From positions 1-6,763 of the forward strand of contig CBDCFL010000003.1 in the NCBI GenBank assembly GCA_965216135.1: a stretch of DNA of 6,763 bases, given 5' to 3'. Below, piece by piece: positions 1-5,277 of the stretch. How positions within the stretch are numbered: the stretch's first letter is position 1; each line of letters opens with the position of its first letter. Source of the stretch: CBDCFL01 sp965216135. Lineage in GTDB: Bacteria > Pseudomonadota > Alphaproteobacteria > Rhodobacterales > Rhodobacteraceae. The notes beneath the pieces are model-generated. The model did not search any database. It saw nothing but the letters and a program-made list of their open reading frames with translations, and was not told where the DNA came from. The position numbers were made by a program, and so were the translations under genes.

Positions 1-319
1 GCAACCAGCCGCAGGCAATATCATAGGCCTCGTCCCAGGAAATCTCTTCAAACTCACCAGAACCGCGCGGCCCGACGCGGCGCAGCGGCGCGCGCAGGCG
101 GGCGGGCGAATAATGCTGCATGATCCCGGCGCTGCCCTTGGCGCAGAGAACGCCGCGGTTGATCGGATGATCCTTGTTGCCTTCGATATATTTGACCTTG
201 CCATCCTGCAGGTGAACGTTAATCCCGCAGCGGCAGGCACACATGTAACAGGTGGTGTGGCGTATCTCGTCAGAGACATGCGGAGAGGGCCGTGCGCCGA
301 TTTTCGTGCTGTGAGACAC
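1..319 (-). CDS. Molybdopterin / [4Fe-4S] oxidoreductase, N-terminal part (SoeA- or formate dehydrogenase-like), partial
   Basis: This is the first 106 codons of a DMSO-reductase-superfamily molybdoenzyme, which continues beyond the left edge. Translated from the minus strand, it has the N-terminal cubane motif C-x2-C-x3-C (Cys24, Cys27, Cys31, with an extra Cys29) followed by Cys59 in a VLCAKG context. That is the usual [4Fe-4S] ligand set ahead of the bis-MGD domain. The stretch MQHYSPARLRAPL and the later EISWDEA are typical of the family. A GTG start is chosen because GGAGGGG (324-330) lies 4 nt upstream. There is no twin-arginine signal, which implies a cytoplasmic enzyme. Known members with this layout include formate dehydrogenases and the cytoplasmically oriented sulfite dehydrogenase SoeA. 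The divergent sulfopyruvate decarboxylase operon favours SoeA, but the substrate-determining region is outside the window, so only the superfamily is secure. Confidence 0.9.
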   Translation of the reverse strand, partial: MSHSTKIGARPSPHVSDEIRHTTCYMCACRCGINVHLQDGKVKYIEGNKDHPINRGVLCAKGSAGIMQHYSPARLRAPLRRVGPRGSGEFEEISWDEAYDIACGWL

Positions 320-323
320 ACCG

Positions 324-330
324 CCCCTCC
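324..330 (-). promoter_or_regulatory. Ribosome binding site deciding a GTG start
   Basis: GGAGGGG on the minus strand lies 4 nt before a GTG at 317-319. This GTG is the only start that puts a strong Shine-Dalgarno sequence in front of the cysteine motif, so it fixes the N-terminus of the molybdoenzyme. Confidence 0.7.
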
Positions 331-342
331 GATTGCAGGATT

Positions 343-371
343 TGAATACCAAAAATCAAACCCAGTGGAAA
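343..371 (-). promoter_or_regulatory. Possible sigma70-like promoter for the molybdoenzyme
   Basis: Read on the minus strand, TTTCCA (366-371, four of six matches to TTGACA) is followed after 17 nt by TATTCA (343-348, three of six matches to TATAAT). It sits in the AT-rich part of the leader, upstream of the ribosome binding site. The match is weak and the call tentative. Confidence 0.25.
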
Positions 372-383
372 AGTAATTTTTCC
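367..383. promoter_or_regulatory. 17-bp palindrome, possible operator
   Basis: GGAAAA-gtaat-TTTTCC is a perfect 6-bp inverted repeat with a 5-bp spacer. It lies 48 to 64 nt upstream of the molybdoenzyme start and overlaps the candidate -35 element, as an operator might. It is not followed by a run of T in a position suggesting a terminator, because the convergent gene it would serve does not exist. No regulator can be named. Confidence 0.3.
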
Positions 384-448
384 GAAATTGCTCTGTGCCA
401 GGGCGCAAAGCGCTGGCGGAAGACGTCGCACCCAGACGCACGGCGACT

Positions 449-462
449 TATACCAACGGCCC
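449..462. repeat. IS630 left inverted repeat with TA duplication
   Basis: TA (449-450) precedes the 12-bp terminal repeat TACCAACGGCCC (451-462), which matches the right end perfectly in inverted orientation. Confidence 0.85.
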
Positions 463-535
463 CCAGATTTGACTCAAGGGGATTCCCACGAGCGGCGTGA
501 TCTGATTCAGTGGCATCAAGGCAAGGGAGGCTTTG

Positions 536-1042
536 ATGGCAGTAAGGATTACGCGCAAAGACAAGTCCGCAGGCGAGCTTCGCCAGGAAGCGGCGCGGTG
601 CCGGGATGGGAAAGCGGCGCGACGGATGTTGGCGATTGCCCTGGTTCTGGATGGGGTTGACCGCAAGACGGCGGCAGAAAACTGCGGCATGGATCGGCAG
701 ACGCTGCGGGATTGGGCCCACCGTTACAATGCGGAGGGCGTGTCGGGCCTGTTCAACCGTCGCCCGCCGGATCCACCCTGTCTGCTGAGCGCGGCACAGA
801 AGGAGGAGTTGGCGGAAATGGTTCGGGCGGGTCCCGACCCCGAAACCGATGGGGTTGTGCGCTGGCGGCGCATTGATCTGAAACGCAAGATCGAAGAGCG
901 CTTCGGCGTCACCATGCATGAGCGAACTGTTGGCAAACAATTGGCAAGCCTGGGCTTTCGGCGTCTGTCGGTGCGCCCGCAGCATCCGAAATCCGACCCG
1001 GATGCACAGGAGGCTTTTAAAAAAACTTCGCCGCAGAGGTAG
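536..1042 (+). CDS. IS630 transposase, upstream frame (helix-turn-helix domain)
   Basis: This frame encodes the N-terminal DNA-binding half of the IS630 transposase, about 168 residues starting MAVRITRKDK. The helix-turn-helix region includes KTAAENCGMDRQTLRDWAHR, followed by the linker GVSGLFNRRPP, which is typical of IS630 and Tc1-like enzymes. ATG at 536 is chosen over the TTG at 533 because AGGGAGG (524-530) lies 5 nt upstream of the ATG. The frame ends at a TAG shortly after a run of seven A (1019-1025). The family protein normally continues FKKNFAA, which is exactly what the next frame encodes after a -1 shift on this run. Residues after the A run (TSPQR) therefore look like an out-of-frame tail rather than a natural C-terminus. 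Confidence 0.88.
   Translation: MAVRITRKDKSAGELRQEAARCRDGKAARRMLAIALVLDGVDRKTAAENCGMDRQTLRDWAHRYNAEGVSGLFNRRPPDPPCLLSAAQKEELAEMVRAGPDPETDGVVRWRRIDLKRKIEERFGVTMHERTVGKQLASLGFRRLSVRPQHPKSDPDAQEAFKKTSPQR
1019..1025 (+). other. A7 run, probable -1 frameshift or slippage site in the IS630 transposase
   Basis: The upstream frame reads TTT AAA AAA ACT here. The catalytic frame reads AAA AAC TTC, one base back. A -1 shift on the run restores the family-typical sequence FKKNFAA. It is not a canonical X-XXY-YYZ heptamer in the zero frame, but tandem AAA lysine codons and A7 runs can slip. A simple deletion of one A from an ancestral A8 would look the same. Confidence 0.55.
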
Positions 1043-1599
1043 AAGCAGCCTTGCCGGAAACAGCCCGCAGCAAGCCCCTGGAGATATGGTTTCAGGATGA
1101 AGCGCGGGTTGGCCAGCAGGGCACGCTCACCCGTATCTGGGCCGAGCGTGGAACACGCCCCCGTGCCCCGCGCGACACCCGCTATATCTGGAGCTACATT
1201 TTCGGCGCCGTCTGCCCGGAACGGGCTGAAGCGGCCGCTCTGATCATGCCACATGCCGACACACAGGCCATGAGCGCGCATCTCGCCGAGATCGCTAAAA
1301 CCGTCGCATCGGGCGCACATGCCCTGCTCATTCTGGATGGCGCTGGCTGGCACGGTTCGGCAGAGCTGGAGGTACCCGACAACATCACCCTGCTCAAACT
1401 CCCGCCCTATTCCCCTGAACTCAACCCGATGGAAAATGTGTGGGCTTATCTGCGTGCCAACAAGCTCGCCATATCCGTCTTCGACAATTATGAGCAGATC
1501 GTCGACAGGTGTTGCAAAGCATGGAACTTCTTTGCAAACGACAAAACCGCAATCACGTCAATCACTACCAGACAATGGGCCAAAACGGTCAACGACTAG
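1024..1599 (+). CDS. IS630 transposase, downstream frame (DDE catalytic domain), read by -1 shift
   Basis: This frame holds the catalytic half of the IS630 transposase. Joined to the upstream frame by re-reading one A at 1024, it gives a continuous 354-residue protein, normal for the family. The catalytic residues are visible: Asp188 in IWFQDEARVG, Asp268 in LILDGAGWHG, and Glu300 in SPELNPMENVW (numbering in the joined protein). No domain is missing. As a stand-alone gene its first start would be the TTG at 1051, with no good ribosome binding site, so it is more likely expressed as a fusion through ribosomal or transcriptional slippage. Otherwise the gene is inactive through loss of one A. 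The frame stops 11 bp before the right end of the element. Confidence 0.85.
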   Translation, partial: NFAAEVEAALPETARSKPLEIWFQDEARVGQQGTLTRIWAERGTRPRAPRDTRYIWSYIFGAVCPERAEAAALIMPHADTQAMSAHLAEIAKTVASGAHALLILDGAGWHGSAELEVPDNITLLKLPPYSPELNPMENVWAYLRANKLAISVFDNYEQIVDRCCKAWNFFANDKTAITSITTRQWAKTVND

Positions 1600-1612
1600 G
1601 GCCGTTGGTATA
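1599..1612. repeat. IS630 right inverted repeat with TA duplication
   Basis: GGGCCGTTGGTA (1599-1610) is the perfect inverse of the left end and is followed by TA (1611-1612), the second copy of the target duplication. Confidence 0.85.
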
Positions 1613-1655
1613 AGCGGTATTCCAGTCTGGCATGATGGGCCGACAATAATTGGCT

Positions 1656-1674
1656 CTAGCAGTGTGTCGGACTT
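1656..1674. repeat. IS1182-like left inverted repeat with CTAG duplication
   Basis: CTAG (1656-1659) is followed by the 15-bp terminal repeat (1660-1674). The whole 19-bp block matches the right-hand block in inverted orientation. Confidence 0.85.
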
Positions 1675-1702
1675 TGGGGAGATTTTCGGTTAGAATCTCG
1701 CC

Positions 1703-3061
1703 ATGAGCAAATTTATCGACTGCGAGCGGAACCAGGCGTTTCTGCTTCCGCCCGATCTTCGGGACTGGATCCCGGAGGATGATCTGGCGCACTTCGTGAT
1801 CGAGGCGGTCGAGCGGGTCGAGATGAGCGCCTTCAAGGTCAACCATCGTGGCACCGGCTCGGCGCAGTATCACCCTCGGATGATGCTGGCGCTGTTGATC
1901 TATTGCTATGCCAACGGGATCTTCTCGAGCCGGCGGATCGAGCGCGCGACGCACCGCGATATCGGGGTGCGCTTCGTGGCCGCCAATGTCCATCCCGACC
2001 ATGACACGATCGCGACCTTTCGGCGCGACAACCTGGCGGCGTTTGGCGAGAGTTTCCTGCAGGTTCTGCTGCTGGCCAAGGAGTTGAAGCTTGTCAAGGT
2101 CGGGCTTGTCAGCGTCGACGGCAGCAAGTTCGAAGCCTCTGCGAGCAAGCACCGTTCGGTGACTTATGAGCGGGCGGGCGAGCTGATCGATCAGCTCAAG
2201 CTGGACATCGCGGATCTGATGGAGCGTGCCGCGGCGGCCGACGGCGAGGGTGAGGACGACCCCCAGGCGCTGCCCAAGGAGATCGCACGCAGGGAGGCCT
2301 TGTGCGATCGGCTGGATGCGGCGCGTCGGTGCCTCGAGGCTCGGGCCAAGGCGCGCGCCGAGGCCGAGCGGGCGGACTACGAGGCCAAGGTGGCGGCGCG
2401 CGAGACGCGCACCGGCCGGGCCAAGGGCAAGCACCCGAAGCCGCCCGACGAGACGCCGCGCGCCGACGAGCAGAGCAATCTGAGCGATCCGGACAGCCGG
2501 CTGATGCGCAAGAGCAAGCAGCACGAGTACCGCCAGGCCTATAACGCTCAAGCCGTGGTGGATGCCGGGGGCTCTCAGCTGATCGTGGGCGCCCGGGTCA
2601 CCAACTGCGCCAGCGACCGCAATGAGCTGGTGGCGGACATCGCGGCGATCCCGGCCGTTCTCGGCCGGCCCGCGACGGTGCTGGCGGACAACGGCTATGC
2701 CAACGGCGACGAGGTCGCGGCGCTTGCCGAGAGCGACATTGAGGCTCTGGTGGCGACCGGGTCGTCGGGCCGTCGGCGGCGCTACGACTTCCGCCCGGCC
2801 AAGACCGAGGTGCCGGTGAAGAAACCCAAGGCCGAATGGCTCAAAGTCATGGCCGCCAAGCTCGACAGCGAGGAAGGCCGTGCGCTGTACCGGCTGCGCC
2901 AGCAGACCGTCGAGCCGGTCTTCGGCATCATCAAGGCGGTGCTCGGCTTCACCGGCTTCTCGCTGCGCGGCCTCGACAAGGTGGCCGGCGAGTGGGACTT
3001 GGTGGCGCTGGCCTACAACTGCAAGCGCCTGCACAAGCTCAAGCTGGAGATGGCCGTGTGA
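1703..3061 (+). CDS. IS1182-family DDE transposase
   Basis: This is a complete 452-residue transposase with the IS1182 layout. An N-terminal domain opens MSKFIDCERNQAFLLPPDL and includes LLIYCYANGIFSSRRIE. The catalytic residues are Asp139 in VDGSKFEA, Asp329 in LADNGYAN and Glu404 in TVEPVFGIIKA. Between the first and second Asp lies a long charged Ala/Arg/Glu/Lys-rich insertion (about residues 155-270), which is usual in this family and likely helical. The C-terminal RGLDKVAGEWDLVALAYNCKRL is also typical. The ribosome binding site is weak: no strong purine stretch lies within 12 nt of the ATG, which is common for transposases. A long open frame on the opposite strand is a by-product of GC-rich codon use. 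Confidence 0.95.
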   Translation: MSKFIDCERNQAFLLPPDLRDWIPEDDLAHFVIEAVERVEMSAFKVNHRGTGSAQYHPRMMLALLIYCYANGIFSSRRIERATHRDIGVRFVAANVHPDHDTIATFRRDNLAAFGESFLQVLLLAKELKLVKVGLVSVDGSKFEASASKHRSVTYERAGELIDQLKLDIADLMERAAAADGEGEDDPQALPKEIARREALCDRLDAARRCLEARAKARAEAERADYEAKVAARETRTGRAKGKHPKPPDETPRADEQSNLSDPDSRLMRKSKQHEYRQAYNAQAVVDAGGSQLIVGARVTNCASDRNELVADIAAIPAVLGRPATVLADNGYANGDEVAALAESDIEALVATGSSGRRRRYDFRPAKTEVPVKKPKAEWLKVMAAKLDSEEGRALYRLRQQTVEPVFGIIKAVLGFTGFSLRGLDKVAGEWDLVALAYNCKRLHKLKLEMAV

Positions 3062-3230
3062 CGGCGCTGTTGGCCCGACAGGCCGATCCAAAAGCCCGGC
3101 CACAGCCCAGAAGCCTCGGAGATCCGCCGCCCCATCGCTCCGTCCGAACAAATCCTCGCGGTTTCGCCGAACTTCGATCGCGCCTCTGACAGACGACAGC
3201 GAAATCACTCAACACCGAAATCCAACGCGC
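3062..3230. other. Untranslated 3' part of the IS1182-like element
   Basis: This is about 170 bp between the transposase stop and the right inverted repeat. The open frames crossing it are continuations of transposase shadows with no start signal. I see no second gene, hairpin with a T run, or clear outward promoter. Confidence 0.5.
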
Positions 3231-3249
3231 AAGTCCGACACACTGCTAG
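3231..3249. repeat. IS1182-like right inverted repeat with CTAG duplication
   Basis: The complement of the left terminal repeat (3231-3245) is followed by CTAG (3246-3249), the second copy of the 4-bp target duplication. Confidence 0.85.
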
Positions 3250-3307
3250 CGTGCAAGCACGACGCTCTGGGTAAATCGACATTGGCCGACACCGCCGGTC
3301 TTGCACG
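3250..3307. promoter_or_regulatory. Inverted repeats upstream of comDE, possible operator
   Basis: CGTGC-aa-GCACG (3250-3261) is a perfect short palindrome immediately after the insertion sequence. Its left part, CGTGCAAG (3250-3257), recurs in inverted orientation as CTTGCACG at 3300-3307, about 46 to 53 nt before comD. Two related half-sites facing each other 50 bp apart would suit a dimeric regulator or a leader hairpin. This is pattern only, and no regulator is known. Confidence 0.3.
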
Positions 3308-3352
3308 TCAAGGTGAAATAAACAAAAGTCCCGCCAAGTAACAGGACATCCC

Positions 3353-3859
3353 ATGCCCAAAAATATTGACCGCCAACTCGTTAGTGATCTCGCCGATTGC
3401 GGGATCGGGTTTGTGACCTCTGTTCCCTGCAAGCAACTGGCCGGTGTGCTGGAGGTGTTGGACCAGCAAAACGACATTATGCATGTGCCTTCCAACAAGG
3501 AAGACGAGGGCATGGGATTATGTGCTGGTGCCTATATGGGCGGCAAAATCCCGTGCATTATCATGCAAAATACCGCACTGGGCGTGGTCGTAAACACGCT
3601 TGCAACACTCATTCAGTTTTATCAGATACCTCTGCCGATGCTGATCTCGTATCGCGGCGAAGTGGGCGAGCCTGTGGCCTGCCAGGTCGAGATGGCGCTG
3701 CATACCAAGGCGATCCTGGATCAGCTGCACATTCCTACCTATCATTTTCACCAACCCGAAGATGCCGATGAGTTTCCCGCCATTCTCAATCATTGCCAGA
3801 TGGCGTCCAAACCGGTTGCCGTGCTGACAGATGCAACTTTCTGGAGGCTGACGGCATGA
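3353..3859 (+). CDS. comD: Sulfopyruvate decarboxylase, alpha subunit (ComD type)
   Basis: This is the alpha (pyrimidine-binding, PYR) half of a thiamine-diphosphate decarboxylase, 168 residues, which matches the usual size of separate ComD proteins. With the beta subunit it decarboxylates 3-sulfopyruvate to sulfoacetaldehyde and CO2 in the cytoplasm. Visible family motifs are TSVPCKQLAGVL (22-33), the NKEDEG segment (48-53) carrying the Glu expected to activate the cofactor, MQNTALG (71-77) and LISYRGEVGEP (97-107). The ATG is preceded by AGGA (3343-3346) at 6 nt. The stop overlaps the next gene's start by 4 bp, so the two are translationally coupled. Phosphonopyruvate decarboxylase (Ppd) is a close relative but is normally one fused chain of about 380 residues. 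The split form therefore favours sulfopyruvate as substrate, though sequence alone does not prove it. In bacteria this step serves sulfolactate or cysteate breakdown. Confidence 0.88.
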   Translation: MPKNIDRQLVSDLADCGIGFVTSVPCKQLAGVLEVLDQQNDIMHVPSNKEDEGMGLCAGAYMGGKIPCIIMQNTALGVVVNTLATLIQFYQIPLPMLISYRGEVGEPVACQVEMALHTKAILDQLHIPTYHFHQPEDADEFPAILNHCQMASKPVAVLTDATFWRLTA

Positions 3860-4410
3860 TCCGAAACGACGTTCTTGCCAGCCTGATCCCGATCATTTCG
3901 GACCATCTGGTGGTGTGCAATATCGGTGCGCCGAGCCAGGAATTGCACAGCCTCGATGACCGGGCGTCGAACTTTTACATGCTGGGCACGATGGGGCTTT
4001 GTTCCTCGATCGGGCTGGGCCTGGCACTTGCACAGCCCAAGCCGGTGATCGCGATTGACGGCGACGGATCGGTTCTGACCAATCTGGCCACGCTGGCCAC
4101 CATTGCAAATAATCCAGCCGACAATTTCATTCTGCTGATCATCGATAACGGCTCTTATGGCTCGACCGGTGATCAGCCGACCTATGCGGGGCGCAAAACT
4201 TCGCTGGCTGCGGTGGCGCGGGGCTGCGGTTGTGACAACGTGATCGAATGTCGCGGCGAAGATACCGCCGATGCGGTGAAAACAGCGCTGGCTGAGCGGC
4301 GATTGAGCATAATCGTCAGCAAATGCGACAGCGGCAATGTCGCGGTTCCGGTGATCACCAGAAACCCGTCGGTGATCCGCCAGCAATTCATGGAAGAAGT
4401 GGCGCGCTGA
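3856..4410 (+). CDS. comE: Sulfopyruvate decarboxylase, beta subunit (ComE type)
   Basis: This is the beta (PP, cofactor-diphosphate-binding) half of the same enzyme, 184 residues. Family motifs are FYMLGTMGLCSSIGLGLAL (40-58), the thiamine-diphosphate motif opening with GDGS (69-72) and closing with the Asn of IIDNGSYGSTGDQ (95-107), and the Mg2+/diphosphate-binding GDG itself. ATG at 3856 is chosen because it overlaps the comD stop in an ATGA and follows GGAGG (3843-3847) at 8 nt. The in-frame codon 63 nt upstream would extend the protein into comD with no family support. The stop is only 41 bp from the stop of the convergent acidic-repeat gene, so the operon ends here. No xsc, pta or sulfonate transporter follows, so the downstream enzymes must be encoded elsewhere. 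Confidence 0.88.
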   Translation: MIRNDVLASLIPIISDHLVVCNIGAPSQELHSLDDRASNFYMLGTMGLCSSIGLGLALAQPKPVIAIDGDGSVLTNLATLATIANNPADNFILLIIDNGSYGSTGDQPTYAGRKTSLAAVARGCGCDNVIECRGEDTADAVKTALAERRLSIIVSKCDSGNVAVPVITRNPSVIRQQFMEEVAR

Positions 4411-4451
4411 CCCTGCGCGGCGGCTTCAGTTTGGCCAATAACCCGTTGTAA

Positions 4452-5141
4452 TTAGGCGTCTTCGTCTGACTCCGTCAGTAACTGGAGCGCGGTTTCCTCA
4501 GCGCTAAGTTCGACTGTGGCAATTGCCTGGGCGGCAAGCGAAAAGCCCTCGGCGGCTTCCTGTGTGCTGGCCTCGAAATCTTCGCCGGTCAACGCGGGAT
4601 CCTCTGTGCCAGCGTCTTCATCCGCGACCGGACCTTCATCCACAACCGGACCCTCATCCACGACTGGACCGTCATCCGCAATCGGACCATCATCCTCGAC
4701 CGGACTGTCATCCTCGACCGGACCGTCATCCTCGACCGGACCGTCGTCCACGACCGGACCGTCATCCACAACCGGACCGTCATCCACAACCGGACCGTCG
4801 TCTTCGACCGGACCGTCATCCACGACCGGACCGTCATCCACAACCGGACCGTCATCCACACCCGGACCATCATCCACGACCGGACCGTCATCAGTTGCCG
4901 CTGCGACATCATCCACGGGCGGCGCTTCGTCTTCGACCTGTGCGGCGAATATCGTCGCCGGGTCAGCCCCTTGGGCGATACGCGATGCGGCGAAACCCTG
5001 GGCATTTGCCGGCACTTCCATCCCCGACTCGCGCGCGGCTGCGACCGCAGCCTTGGCCATGTGACCCACAGATTGCCCGGATTTGCCGGGGCCGGATGTG
5101 GGCATTTGCGGCATCATCATCGACATGGAAACGGGTTTCAT
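4452..5141 (-). CDS. Acidic hexapeptide-repeat protein, function unknown
   Basis: I do not recognise this 229-residue protein. It has three parts. Residues 1-82 begin with a Met-rich stretch (MKPVSMSMMMPQMP), then a Gly/Ser segment and an Ala-rich, probably helical region (about 28-68). Residues 83-172 are 15 tandem hexapeptides of consensus VDDGPV. Residues 173-229 form an acidic, Ala/Glu-rich, probably helical tail ending TESDEDA. It has no signal peptide or membrane segment, and the charge is strongly negative. ATG at 5141 is preferred over the GTG at 5150 because GAGGTG (5147-5152) fits as a ribosome binding site 5 to 6 nt before the ATG. Differences between repeat copies fall mostly on third codon positions of this frame (GAT/GAC, GTC/GTT, CCG/CCA), which supports this strand as coding. 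Possible roles are cation binding or a flexible acidic linker; both are guesses. Confidence 0.7.
   Translation of the reverse strand: MKPVSMSMMMPQMPTSGPGKSGQSVGHMAKAAVAAARESGMEVPANAQGFAASRIAQGADPATIFAAQVEDEAPPVDDVAAATDDGPVVDDGPGVDDGPVVDDGPVVDDGPVEDDGPVVDDGPVVDDGPVVDDGPVEDDGPVEDDSPVEDDGPIADDGPVVDEGPVVDEGPVADEDAGTEDPALTGEDFEASTQEAAEGFSLAAQAIATVELSAEETALQLLTESDEDA
4624..4893. repeat. 18-bp tandem repeat, 15 copies
   Basis: The plus-strand unit is close to acgaccggaccgtcatcc, repeated 15 times without gaps (270 bp). Because 18 is a multiple of three and no unit contains a stop, the array is open in several frames and creates spurious plus-strand open frames. On the minus strand each unit encodes one VDDGPV-type hexapeptide. 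Unit-to-unit changes are mostly silent in that frame. Variants include EDDGPV, VDEGPV, EDDSPV and ADDGPV. Confidence 0.9.
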
Positions 5142-5277
5142 CTGCGGCACCTCATGTTGGAATGGCAGTGCCGTTTCTAACCGTCAAACCTTAGCGCGAG
5201 ATGACCGTTTCCAATTTTACGCAGAAATCGCGGGCCGTGTGGTTTCGAGCCGCGGAACTCGCCGATTGCGCAGATAA
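5142..5277. other. Intergenic region upstream of the acidic-repeat gene
   Basis: These 136 bp lie between the sulfotransferase stop and the repeat-protein start, both on the minus strand. A TTGACG (5182-5187, minus strand) could be a -35 element, but the sequence 17 nt downstream is a poor -10. A near-palindrome around GGCAgTGCC (5164-5172) lies just before the start and could be an operator. No gene or terminator hairpin is clear. Confidence 0.35.

Larger units (their letters stand above)
451..1610 (+). mobile_element. IS630-family insertion sequence, 1160 bp
   Basis: The element is bounded by perfect inverted ends, taccaacggccc at 451-462 and its complement at 1599-1610. It is flanked by TA at 449-450 and 1611-1612, the TA duplication characteristic of IS630. 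The identity extends 2 bp further on each side (ct before, ag after), so the empty site would have been CTTAAG, a palindrome. The element contains one transposase gene in two frames and nothing else. Its size is normal for the family. It sits between the molybdoenzyme and the sulfopyruvate decarboxylase operon. Confidence 0.9.
1660..3245 (+). mobile_element. IS1182-like insertion sequence, 1586 bp
   Basis: The termini are perfect 15-bp inverted repeats, cagtgtgtcggactt at 1660-1674 and its complement at 3231-3245. Imperfect symmetry continues inward for about 20 bp (gattttcggt on the left against ggatttcggt on the right). CTAG at 1656-1659 and 3246-3249 is the target duplication. The element carries one transposase gene plus about 170 bp of untranslated sequence before the right end. 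It lies 47 bp from the IS630 element and about 100 bp upstream of the sulfopyruvate decarboxylase genes, transcribed toward them. The ends and the transposase are intact, so the element may be functional. Confidence 0.9.

Noticed and set aside
113..376. 87-residue plus-strand open frame at the left edge
   Set aside because: It is antisense to the cysteine-motif region of the molybdoenzyme, which has clear family motifs and a ribosome binding site on the minus strand.
356..985. 209-residue minus-strand open frame across the IS630 left end
   Set aside because: It crosses the IS boundary and runs antisense to the transposase, so it cannot be an ancestral gene.
1589..3208. 539-residue open frame on the minus strand
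   Set aside because: It lies antisense to the intact IS1182 transposase, is composed of Arg/Leu/Ala-rich sequence expected from GC-rich codons read backwards, and has no ribosome binding site or family motif.
3793..3855. Upstream extension of comE to an earlier start
   Set aside because: The ATG at 3856 overlaps the comD stop and has GGAGG upstream; the extension would be translated from within comD and lacks family resemblance.
4411..4451. Terminator between the convergent comE and repeat-protein genes
   Set aside because: Only a weak GCGC-type stem can be drawn, with no T run on either strand.
4624..4893. CRISPR array
   Set aside because: The units are contiguous 18-bp tandem copies without spacers, and they encode a protein repeat.
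5159..5187. Promoter of the acidic-repeat gene with TTGACG as -35
   Set aside because: At 17 nt spacing the -10 would be CATTCC, which matches the consensus at only two positions, and it would leave almost no leader before the ribosome binding site.
4516..5194. Two plus-strand open frames (182 and 223 residues) rich in STGPSS or RPDRHP repeats
   Set aside because: They are created by the stop-free 18-bp array. Unit variation is mostly silent in the minus frame instead, and neither plus frame has a good start signal.
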